Assembly (NCBI GenBank): GCA_027016355.1 | Contig: JALWAF010000041.1 | Location: 1 to 13,148, forward strand | Length of the DNA stretch: 13,148 nucleotides | Origin: Candidatus Moraniibacteriota bacterium | GTDB taxonomy: Bacteria > Patescibacteriota > Minisyncoccia > Moranbacterales > GCA-2747515 | Reading direction: 5' to 3' | Shown here: positions 1 to 6,086 of the stretch, piece after piece | Layout of the letters: each line of letters begins with the position of its first letter | How positions within the stretch are numbered: position 1 is the stretch's first letter | Made by a program: the position numbers and the translations under genes | Notes under the pieces: generated by a model | What the model was told of the DNA's origin: nothing | Seen by the model: the letters and a program-made list of their open reading frames with translations, nothing else | The model's database searches: none

Positions 1-624
1 CCAACCAAACGCACGAGCACGAGCAGCATATTTTTCTGTGTCATGCCCAAGCATTGTCTCACCACGCTGACCCAATCGGTTAACATCTACAATTGCAATC
101 AGATTTCCTAATTCATAATAACTTGCGATATTCATCGCCTCCCACACTTGTCCCTCTGCCATTTCACTGTCCCCCAACAAAACATATGTCCGAGCATTTG
201 TTTTATCCAGATTTTTTTGTGCTAAAGCCATACCCACACCTATAGAAAGTCCTTGCCCAAGTGAACCAGTCGCAGCTTCTGTGAAAGAAAAATTCATCGT
301 TGGATGTCCTTCCAAATTACTATCAAACTTTCTAAAGCTATTAAGCTCATCTGGAGATACTACGCCTGCAGCTGCCCAAAGTGCATAAAAAAGCGGCGAC
401 GCATGTCCTTTAGAAAAAATAAGCCTATCATTATTTTCACTATCAATCTTTTTCACATCAAATCGAAAAACACCAGCAAACATCAAAGTACTCATAAGCT
501 CTACAGCACTAAGTGCTGAGGTAGGATGACCAGAGCCAGCAATCGTAGTCATGTCTAAAATCCAGTATCGCAATAATTTATTTAATTTTTCTAATTCTTT
601 TATTTTTATTTGTTTTGTTGACAT
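1..624 (-). CDS. tkt: Transketolase, N-terminal part (cut by window edge)
   Basis: Thiamine-diphosphate enzyme of the non-oxidative pentose phosphate pathway; it moves two-carbon units between sugar phosphates in the cytoplasm. The 208 visible residues are the TPP-binding Pyr half: GHP at 32-34, SKGHASP around His74, the glycine-rich TGSLGQGLSIGVGMA at 119-133, and the TPP/metal motif GDSEMAEGQVWEA from 151 to D180/N182 (VDVNRLGQ). The last motif and the following AFGW resemble the shorter animal/archaeal-type transketolases more than the E. coli type (from memory of the families). The ATG at 624 begins MSTKQIKIKE; a weak AGGA lies 11 bases upstream. The gene runs off the left end; a full enzyme would be around 600 residues, unless the organism splits it into two genes. 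It diverges from the gene at 704. Identification is secure; the missing C-terminal half cannot be judged. Confidence 0.95.
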   Translation of the reverse strand, partial: MSTKQIKIKELEKLNKLLRYWILDMTTIAGSGHPTSALSAVELMSTLMFAGVFRFDVKKIDSENNDRLIFSKGHASPLFYALWAAAGVVSPDELNSFRKFDSNLEGHPTMNFSFTEAATGSLGQGLSIGVGMALAQKNLDKTNARTYVLLGDSEMAEGQVWEAMNIASYYELGNLIAIVDVNRLGQRGETMLGHDTEKYAARARAFGW

Positions 625-635
625 TTTATGTTTTA

Positions 636-656
636 TCCTATAAAATACAATATTGT
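636..656. promoter_or_regulatory. Divergent spacer between tkt and the kinase-like gene, with a 10-bp palindrome
   Basis: The 79-base spacer must hold promoters for both directions. It contains the perfect palindrome ACAATATTGT (647-656), a possible plus-strand -10 TACAAT (646-651), and an AGGA (636-639, minus strand) that could be the tkt ribosome site. A perfect TTGACA (618-623) overlaps the tkt start codon but is spaced 15 or 22 bases from candidate -10 boxes, so no promoter can be assigned firmly. A role for the palindrome as operator is a guess. Confidence 0.3.
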
Positions 657-691
657 CCTTTTACATATACATATTACCACAATTCCACACA

Positions 692-697
692 AAGGAG
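692..697 (+). promoter_or_regulatory. Ribosome binding site deciding the start at 704
   Basis: AAGGAG, 6 bases before ATG 704. It is the only textbook Shine-Dalgarno sequence in front of a full-length gene in the window, and it argues against the longer TTG-initiated reading at 653. Confidence 0.85.
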
Positions 698-703
698 AAA
701 ATT

Positions 704-1468
704 ATGAGTGACAATACTATAAAGAATATCGGCATCAAAGTATCCGGAGACCTCTTGTCCCGCGAGAATGTTTATGACTTTGCCAGGGATAAAGCAATAA
801 AACACCATGTTGTAGCCATTATAGAAGGTGATACAGATATTAATAATGCACTGATTAAAGCAGGCTATGAACCAGCATTTGATAAAGATGGACGACGTAT
901 TACCGAAACAGAAGAAGAACGTAACATAATACGCCAAACACTCCAATCTAACACTATATTTGCACAAAACAGGTTTCTCGGAACTGGTGTTATTGCTAAG
1001 CCGTCATTTTTGGATTATGCTGAGGTATTATGTCTTACAAATGGGGATGATTTTATCACAACCGTCATGTATATTGGTTATGACGAGCTGTATGTACTTA
1101 CGGACCCGTCCAAAATTAAAGATGAACAAAAAAAGTTCAAAGATTATCCAAAAATCAAAATAATCCCAATATCAGAAACTGCAAAAGATATAGCTAAAAG
1201 AAAAAATTGTCCTAATTGGCAGTCAAACTTCACCACAAAAGATTTTGCTCAAGAAAAAAACTGCACAGTTTGGCAGCTAACTTTTGATGATGGGACTACA
1301 GAATCAATTGCCGTAGAATCCTGTGTTTGGCCACTTTCAGAAACTGAAGGTTGGCTCGTGAAGGATGACATTGTAACAGATACATTCTTGGATTTGGAAG
1401 ATCCTAATTTTTCCTATGAGAAATACTTTGGGAAAAAGGTTGTTGCACAAACACAACTCTACACTTGA
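704..1468 (+). CDS. Amino-acid/UMP-kinase-like protein, degenerate
   Basis: A 254-residue soluble protein. The order of motifs recalls the amino-acid kinase fold (UMP kinase, aspartokinase): a beta-strand plus glycine turn IKVSGDLL (11-18), VAIIEGDTDINNAL (37-50) where the family has a G-G-G turn, then GYEPAFDKDGRRITETEEER (54-73), LTNGDDF (111-117) and YDELYVLTD (126-134), which matches the nucleotide-side segment of the family. The usual GGG is EGD here, so kinase activity is doubtful. Residues 161-191 hold a duplicated K-D-x-A-x-x-K-N-C-x-x-W-Q unit not expected in the fold. I chose the ATG at 704 because an ideal AAGGAG (692-697) sits 6 bases ahead; an in-frame TTG at 653 has no such signal. 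It ends at a strong hairpin. The substrate is unknown; it could also be a regulatory or binding protein derived from the fold. Confidence 0.55.
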   Translation: MSDNTIKNIGIKVSGDLLSRENVYDFARDKAIKHHVVAIIEGDTDINNALIKAGYEPAFDKDGRRITETEEERNIIRQTLQSNTIFAQNRFLGTGVIAKPSFLDYAEVLCLTNGDDFITTVMYIGYDELYVLTDPSKIKDEQKKFKDYPKIKIIPISETAKDIAKRKNCPNWQSNFTTKDFAQEKNCTVWQLTFDDGTTESIAVESCVWPLSETEGWLVKDDIVTDTFLDLEDPNFSYEKYFGKKVVAQTQLYT

Positions 1469-1474
1469 ATCAAA

Positions 1475-1510
1475 AAAACGACTATCTTCAATAATGAAGT
1501 AGTCGTTTTA
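1475..1510. terminator. Bidirectional intrinsic terminator
   Basis: AAAACGACTA (1475-1484) pairs with TAGTCGTTTT (1500-1509), and CTTCA (1486-1490) with TGAAG (1495-1499). This gives a 15-bp stem with one bulged base and an ATAA loop. It starts 6 bases after the TGA of the kinase-like gene. Read on the minus strand it ends in a run of seven U's, so it should also end the glutamate dehydrogenase transcript. Its place between convergent genes fits. Confidence 0.9.
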
Positions 1511-1525
1511 CATTTCAAAGAATTA

Positions 1526-2788
1526 CTATACCCAACCACGTCCTTCCATTGCACTAGTAATTCGCTCAATTGCAAGAATAAATGACGCTGTACGATAATT
1601 TACATTATATTTTTCTGCACTCTTGTGCATTTGTTCATATGATTGTGTCATGATTTCAGATAATTTTCTATTTGTTTCACTCTCACTCCAAGATGTATTT
1701 TGGATATTTTGTAACCATTCAAAGTATGACACTGTCACACCGCCCGCATTTGCTAAAACATCTGGGATAACTACCACACCCTTATCATGTAGAACCACAT
1801 CCGCTTCTGGCGTAGTTGGTCCATTTGCCAATTCAATAACTGTTGTTGCTTTTATATCTTGTGCGTTTTCTGCTGTAATTTGATTTTCAATCGCTGCCGG
1901 CACCAGCACATCACAATCCATAACAAGTAACTCTTCATTTGTTACTGCTTTATATTCTTTCATATCACATACTGATTTATCACAATAGATTTTTCCTTTT
2001 TCTTGTTTTCTTTCAAAAACATCATATGGATTGATGCCTTTACCATTTTTACTCACAATTGCACCTTTAGAATCACTCACACCTACAATTGTATACCCTG
2101 CGTCATATGCAAGACATGCAAAAGTATATCCAGCATTACCAAAACCTTGTACTGCAACGCGCATTTCTGCTGGTTTTTTATTTAATTTTTTCATCATACG
2201 TTCCAGCAATATAAATCCACCACGCGCTGTAGCGCTCGCACGCGCTGTAATACCACCAATTTCAACTGGTTTACCAGTAAAAGAGCCTGGAGAAGTATAA
2301 CCCTTTAGCAATGAATACTGGTCCATCATCCATCCCATAATCTGCTCATTTGTATAAACATCTGGTGCAGGAATATCAATCTTTGGACCAATTTCCAGAT
2401 ATAGTCCTCGTACATACCCACGACTCAGCTCTTGCAATTCCCTTTTGGAAAGTTCCCTCGGATCAACTTCCACACCACCTTTTGATCCACCATAAGGTAA
2501 TCCCACAACAGCACATTTAATAGTCATCCAAAAAGACAATGCCTTCACTTCATCAATATCCACCATTGGATGAAATCGAATACCTCCTTTGTACGGACCT
2601 CGTGCATTATTATACTGCACACGATATCCTCTAAATGTCTTTAATTTCCCATTATCCATCTTCACAGGTATTGCTATTTCATGAATTTGTTGAGGTCTCT
2701 GTAGAAGTGATAAGACATTCTCATCAACACCAATTACATCAGCGGCATTTGTTAATTGTTGCATCGCATTTTCAAATGGATTTTTCAT
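1526..2788 (-). CDS. gdhA: Glutamate dehydrogenase (Glu/Leu/Phe/Val dehydrogenase family)
   Basis: Catalyses reversible oxidative deamination of glutamate to 2-oxoglutarate and ammonia with NAD(P), linking amino-acid and carbon metabolism. The 420 residues match the hexameric bacterial/archaeal class in length. Visible motifs: GPYKGGIRFHP (64-74) and GLPYGGSKGG (96-105) with the substrate and catalytic lysines (67, 103), PAPDVYTN (140-147) with the catalytic Asp143, GGITARASATARGG (178-191), the Rossmann turn GFGNAG (215-220), ELANGPTTPEAD (319-330) and NAGGVTVSYFEW (347-358). Cofactor preference cannot be read safely. The frame also extends to a TTG at 2815, but those nine codons lie in the palindromic repeat, so the ATG at 2788 (MKNPFENAMQ) is preferred. 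It has no clear Shine-Dalgarno. It lies 78 bases downstream of rpe on the same strand, so co-transcription is likely. A leucine or phenylalanine dehydrogenase is less likely, given length and motifs. Confidence 0.95.
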   Translation of the reverse strand: MKNPFENAMQQLTNAADVIGVDENVLSLLQRPQQIHEIAIPVKMDNGKLKTFRGYRVQYNNARGPYKGGIRFHPMVDIDEVKALSFWMTIKCAVVGLPYGGSKGGVEVDPRELSKRELQELSRGYVRGLYLEIGPKIDIPAPDVYTNEQIMGWMMDQYSLLKGYTSPGSFTGKPVEIGGITARASATARGGFILLERMMKKLNKKPAEMRVAVQGFGNAGYTFACLAYDAGYTIVGVSDSKGAIVSKNGKGINPYDVFERKQEKGKIYCDKSVCDMKEYKAVTNEELLVMDCDVLVPAAIENQITAENAQDIKATTVIELANGPTTPEADVVLHDKGVVVIPDVLANAGGVTVSYFEWLQNIQNTSWSESETNRKLSEIMTQSYEQMHKSAEKYNVNYRTASFILAIERITSAMEGRGWV

Positions 2789-2796
2789 AACTTTTT

Positions 2797-2828
2797 TTGT
2801 AGAGACGCATTGCAATGCGTCTCTACAA
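2797..2828. repeat. Perfect 32-bp palindromic repeat between rpe and gdhA
   Basis: TTGTAGAGACGCATTG (2797-2812) is followed directly by its exact reverse complement (2813-2828). From memory, GTAGAGACGC...GCGTCTCTAC palindromes are dispersed repeats in cyanobacteria, Bacteroidetes and others, of the REP type mobilised by RAYT (TnpA_REP) transposases. Here it lies 8 bases before the gdhA ATG, so the mRNA would carry a stable hairpin right at the ribosome binding region. Confidence 0.85.
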
Positions 2829-2866
2829 CATCACAACATTTCTCTTATTCTTAAATAATTAATATA

Positions 2867-3520
2867 TCAATTAGTAACAAATTTTACCTCATCATCAATC
2901 AACCTCTTCAACTCATTATAAGCACCTACCACATCGTCACTGCCCAAAATTGCACTACCCACACCCACTGCGTCTACACCTTTCTTTTTAATATTCACAA
3001 TTGTATCTTTATTTACACCACCATCAACTGATATCCATATATCACCTCGACGCTCTCTCAAATATGACACCTTATCTAACATATCTTCTAAAAACTCTCC
3101 ACCCTGAGCTCCTGGCACAACAGTCATCACTTGTACAGCATCTATCTCGTCAATGTAAGTAAATACATCCTCAACTGGAGTTTGCGGTGAGAGTGCTATA
3201 CCTTTTGTAAAATCATAAGGGTCCATAGCAGATAAGATTTGTGATGGACTCTCAACTTCACCCAAATGAAAGTACACTCTCTTTGCGTCCAGTGCCGCAC
3301 ATGCATCTAAATATTTTTCAGGATTTGTCGTCATAAGATGAATTTCCACATCAAAATCATCCACCTCACCAACCAAATCATACAAATCAAATGTAAAACT
3401 ATCCGTCATCGTATCATCAGCCAAATCAATCTGTATCCAATCTACAAAACCACGTAATTGATTTAACTGCCCCTTTACTTTGTCGCTATCCGTGTCCAAA
3501 ATAGCTGGAATAATCATCAT
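2867..3520 (-). CDS. rpe: Ribulose-phosphate 3-epimerase, divergent
   Basis: TIM-barrel enzyme interconverting ribulose 5-phosphate and xylulose 5-phosphate in the pentose phosphate pathway; 217 residues, the usual size. Family landmarks: IPAILDTD (4-11, for IAPSILSAD), WIQIDLADD (28-36), VEIHLMTTNPEKY (58-70), ALSPQTPVEDV (109-119), VMTVVPGAQGGEF (131-143, for MTVNPGFGGQ), the catalytic ISVDGGVN (163-170) and GVGSAIL (186-192). Three of the four known metal ligands are present (Asp32, His61, Asp166), but the first histidine (WIHVD in typical enzymes) is Gln30, and the phosphate-loop region is also altered. It is thus a divergent Rpe, or a related ribulose-phosphate-binding barrel enzyme. The start is ATG ATG at 3520/3517, with no Shine-Dalgarno; an extended -10 promoter lies upstream. 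Probably co-transcribed with gdhA. Confidence 0.85.
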   Translation of the reverse strand: MMIIPAILDTDSDKVKGQLNQLRGFVDWIQIDLADDTMTDSFTFDLYDLVGEVDDFDVEIHLMTTNPEKYLDACAALDAKRVYFHLGEVESPSQILSAMDPYDFTKGIALSPQTPVEDVFTYIDEIDAVQVMTVVPGAQGGEFLEDMLDKVSYLRERRGDIWISVDGGVNKDTIVNIKKKGVDAVGVGSAILGSDDVVGAYNELKRLIDDEVKFVTN

Positions 3521-3554
3521 AATTTCAAAAAATTAAATATAAAATTATATTTCC

Positions 3555-3563
3555 ATTATAACA
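3555..3563 (-). promoter_or_regulatory. Extended -10 promoter for rpe-gdhA
   Basis: On the minus strand the bases read TGTTATAAT, a perfect TATAAT with the TGN extension. The expected start lies about 27-30 bases ahead of the rpe ATG. No good -35 was seen, which is common for extended -10 promoters. Confidence 0.6.
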
Positions 3564-3595
3564 CAAAATTTAAAACAAAATTATTTTCCTTTTTA

Positions 3596-3604
3596 TGGTA
3601 TAAT
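3596..3604 (+). promoter_or_regulatory. Extended -10 promoter for the MFS transporter
   Basis: TGGTATAAT is a perfect -10 hexamer with the TGN extension and no clear -35. Transcription should start near 3611, leaving a leader of only about 16 bases, without a Shine-Dalgarno, before ATG 3627. Confidence 0.6.
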
Positions 3605-3626
3605 ATATATAAAATAAAAACATAAT

Positions 3627-4826
3627 ATGACACATATAGCTAACATCCAACATAACGAAAACCTAAATCCAAATAAAATATTTTTTGTGAATATTATTTC
3701 ACTATTAATGGGATTTACTGGCGGTTTACTTATATATACCATATCTGCATATTTCAAAAATATTTGGAATAGTGTAAATATTGGTTGGACATTTATAATT
3801 GCAAATATTATTTTATTAATCATTCTTCTTAATATACATAAGTTTGTGCGTGTTGTTGGTAGAGCAACTCTTTTTCAACTTCTTGTCATATGTAAAATCT
3901 CTATATTTGTTGCTCTTATCATGATTGTAGGACGATTGCCAGAAACAATATTACTTATGTCCTACATTGTCCTCGAAGCTTTATCATGGGCAGTACTTCG
4001 AATGATCTTAGAATCATATGCAACTGATAATAGAACTGGCAGAGTCTACGGACTCAATCTTACTATCATCAATATTGGACTGATACTATCGCCAATTATT
4101 GCCACACATTTATTGATGCAATTTGGATTTATAGGAATTTTTTATCTTTCAATTATCTTTAATATATTGATTTTTATAATTACTTTTTTCAATATTCACC
4201 ATATAGATGTAATACATCAAAAGCAAACAAATTACATAGGATTATTTCAAAAACTCAAAGCACGCAAAGATATTCAAAGGATTTTTACTATTTCTATTTC
4301 TCTGGAATTCTTTTTTGCAATCATGGTTATTTATACCCCATTGTATTTATTAAATAATGGATTTTCATGGAATCAGATAGGAATTATTTTTACTGTAATG
4401 TTAATACCTCTCATACTTGTCCAATATCCTGTGGGAATACTCGCCGACACACGACTAGGTGAAAAAGAATTACTTTTTACTTCATTTATATTAATTACAT
4501 TTTCTTCAATTGCTTTTTATTTTTTTGGTAATACTAGCATGACAATAGTTATGATAATTTTACTTATATCACGTATTGGAGCGGCTCTTATTAGTATTTT
4601 ACGTTTGTCTTATTTCTACAAACGAATAGACAAAACAGACGTAGATATGATCGCATTATTTCAAACTGCACGGCCAATTGCATATATTATTGCACCAGCA
4701 CTCGTAGGGATTTTACTTATATATTTTCAAATAAATAGCGTCTTCATACTCATTGCATTTATAGCACTATTTACACTTTACCCTGTTTACAAACTTTCGG
4801 ACAATAAATCTCTATCAGAACTATAA
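3627..4826 (+). CDS. Major facilitator superfamily transporter
   Basis: A 399-residue integral membrane protein, strongly hydrophobic over nearly its whole length, with about 11-12 membrane spans (for example around 19-42, 52-70, 81-101, 147-163, 166-188, 222-242, 250-268, 282-300, 304-324, 348-366, 369-388). The loop PVGILADTRLGEKEL (268-282) matches MFS motif A (G-x-L-A-D-x-x-G-R/K) as found between helices 8 and 9 of the second half; the matching loop in the first half (HKFVRVVGRA, 71-80) is degenerate. A positively charged central loop (about 190-218) separates two six-helix halves, as in MFS permeases. The substrate cannot be read. It diverges from rpe, stands alone on the plus strand, and has an extended -10 promoter and a very short leader. 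It could be a drug or metabolite exporter. Confidence 0.8.
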   Translation: MTHIANIQHNENLNPNKIFFVNIISLLMGFTGGLLIYTISAYFKNIWNSVNIGWTFIIANIILLIILLNIHKFVRVVGRATLFQLLVICKISIFVALIMIVGRLPETILLMSYIVLEALSWAVLRMILESYATDNRTGRVYGLNLTIINIGLILSPIIATHLLMQFGFIGIFYLSIIFNILIFIITFFNIHHIDVIHQKQTNYIGLFQKLKARKDIQRIFTISISLEFFFAIMVIYTPLYLLNNGFSWNQIGIIFTVMLIPLILVQYPVGILADTRLGEKELLFTSFILITFSSIAFYFFGNTSMTIVMIILLISRIGAALISILRLSYFYKRIDKTDVDMIALFQTARPIAYIIAPALVGILLIYFQINSVFILIAFIALFTLYPVYKLSDNKSLSEL

Positions 4827-4836
4827 AATAATATCC

Positions 4837-4856
4837 AAAAGATGCTTCCACCTTTT
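4837..4856 (+). terminator. Possible weak terminator after the MFS gene
   Basis: AAAAGATG (4837-4844) pairs with CACCTTTT (4849-4856), seven of eight positions, around a CTTC loop, and ends in four T's. It starts 10 bases after the stop codon. The stem is short and AT-rich, so it is only a candidate. Confidence 0.4.
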
Positions 4857-4864
4857 ATGCAAAA

Positions 4865-4959
4865 ACCTGTCATTCCTGCGAGGTCTACCTGTCTGGTATG
4901 CAAGTTTATTTGTTTATCCAATATCTAGGACAGGTCAATGTCCATACTTTCTGGAATGA
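4865..4959. repeat. Nested imperfect inverted repeat (MITE-like remnant) between convergent genes
   Basis: TCATTCC (4870-4876) is inverted as GGAATGA (4953-4959). Inside it ACCTGTC (4887-4893) is inverted as GACAGGT (4929-4935). A further ACCTGTC lies at 4865-4871. The arms are nested like those of a decayed palindromic element. The stretch CCTGTCTGGTATGCA also resembles the repeat at 12524-12568. It is the main content of the 191-base convergent spacer 4827-5017 and may help termination from both sides. Confidence 0.5.
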
Positions 4960-5017
4960 TACTAAATTATAAGCAACGCTGTTAAATATTTACATTCAAC
5001 AAAACTCCAAATTAACT

Positions 5018-6043
5018 TTAATCGTTTTGTTGTTTTATTTTTTGTGGAGAATTACTATTAAACAAAATGAATGGCAATATAGCTCCTATGATAATCGATA
5101 TAATTGGAACCCACTTATACATGCGACATGTATCAAAGAAATACCATATAATTACAATAAGTAATAATGTCAAACCATGCCACAATAAATTACGCTTACT
5201 TTCATTTTTATCCTCTGCATTCCTACCAATAGCATACATTAATCCACTATATATCAAAACAGTAATAATCCATGTCCACCATGGCCAACTATGGCATGTC
5301 TGCTTACCTGCAACACGTCCAGTTTCTTCTTCGTCTTGATTCTTTTGTGTATCTTCATTATCATTGTTAACCGTCTCTTGCGATGTACCAGCAGTATTAT
5401 TATCATCGGTAACATTATTGCCACCAATATTAACATTACCTGCAATACCACGCGGTACCGTCTGTACTATTGTCTTCTTTTTTTTCTTCTTTTTTTTCTT
5501 TTTCTTCTTCTTTTTATTATTTCCATCATCTACATTAGTAGTTGTATTTACTGACTCTTGTTCTAATTGATATTCAATATCAAAATTTGATGCTAATCCT
5601 TGATATTCATTTCCAGCACTTTCTCTAAATTTTACATTAATTGCATATGACACTACTTGATTTCCCTCAATATCACCAAGATTCACTACTTGACCCTGTA
5701 GTGATTTTAATGTTTGCTCAGCCTGAACTATGTTTAACCCTTTCAAAATAGACACATCTAGCACATTAGATAACTCATCATTTGCATTATTATTTATATC
5801 AAACGTCATATATGCCGTAGCAGTTTCTGAACATTTATTTCTCACTGTGAAATTATTGCTCTTACTCCACCCAGGATATATATTTTTCTCTACATAAATT
5901 TTATTTTGCTCTTGATGAGTAATTAAATTGTCTGCATTTTTGATTTCCAAACAATCTTTTGCTTCTGCAGACACATTATTATACATAAGTATAAATAAGC
6001 CAACTATCAACACAAAATATTTTTTTCTTGACAACATCTTCAT
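5018..6043 (-). CDS. Membrane-anchored TasA/camelysin-like surface protein with a poly-lysine tract
   Basis: A 341-residue exported protein, last gene of the surface block. Layout: signal peptide or anchor helix 8-26 ending near VSA/EA; a TasA/camelysin-like beta domain at about 38-165, recognised from the YPGWSKSNNFTVRN strand (56-69, like yPGd..r.i.v.N), the L-x-D/N-V-L region and the hallmark ESAGNEYQG (141-149); a low-complexity linker with fourteen consecutive lysines (177-190), then Asn/Thr/Asp/Glu-rich sequence to about 240; three membrane helices at about 256-273, 286-302 and 311-328. Family knowledge: TasA and camelysin are secreted beta-sandwich proteins of Gram-positive matrix fibres. 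Inference: this one displays such a domain on a membrane base and may anchor the fibre, as TapA does in Bacillus. It lies 43 bases behind the 1224-residue protein, so translation from one mRNA is likely. The lysines use mixed AAA/AAG codons, including two eight-A runs. Confidence 0.75.
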   Translation of the reverse strand: MKMLSRKKYFVLIVGLFILMYNNVSAEAKDCLEIKNADNLITHQEQNKIYVEKNIYPGWSKSNNFTVRNKCSETATAYMTFDINNNANDELSNVLDVSILKGLNIVQAEQTLKSLQGQVVNLGDIEGNQVVSYAINVKFRESAGNEYQGLASNFDIEYQLEQESVNTTTNVDDGNNKKKKKKKKKKKKKKTIVQTVPRGIAGNVNIGGNNVTDDNNTAGTSQETVNNDNEDTQKNQDEEETGRVAGKQTCHSWPWWTWIITVLIYSGLMYAIGRNAEDKNESKRNLLWHGLTLLLIVIIWYFFDTCRMYKWVPIISIIIGAILPFILFNSNSPQKIKQQND

Positions 6044-6086
6044 ATCAATTATTTATTCCACTTAATTATTATCACTAATTTATAAA

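Noticed and set aside
304..519. Plus-strand ORF of 71 codons
   Set aside because: It lies antisense within the transketolase coding region, whose motifs are unmistakable.
653..703. Longer N-terminus for the kinase-like protein beginning at TTG 653
   Set aside because: The ideal AAGGAG lies just before the internal ATG at 704, and the extra residues do not look like part of the fold.
1466..2869. Alternative genetic code with TGA as Gly or Trp (as in Absconditabacteria, Gracilibacteria or Mycoplasma)
   Set aside because: TGA ends the kinase-like gene 6 bases before its terminator and ends rpe at the expected length, so it is a normal stop.
5254..5515. Programmed frameshift at the lysine tract giving an alternative hydrophobic C-terminus
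   Set aside because: A-AAA-AAG sites exist and one shifted frame stays open to 5254, but its Ile/Leu/Met content is what AT-rich Asn/Thr codons give by chance, and no stimulatory hairpin was evident.
5291..5570. Plus-strand ORFs rich in Phe/Leu over the poly-T tract
   Set aside because: They are the complement of the poly-lysine coding stretch of the minus-strand TasA-like gene; no ribosome site and no known fold.
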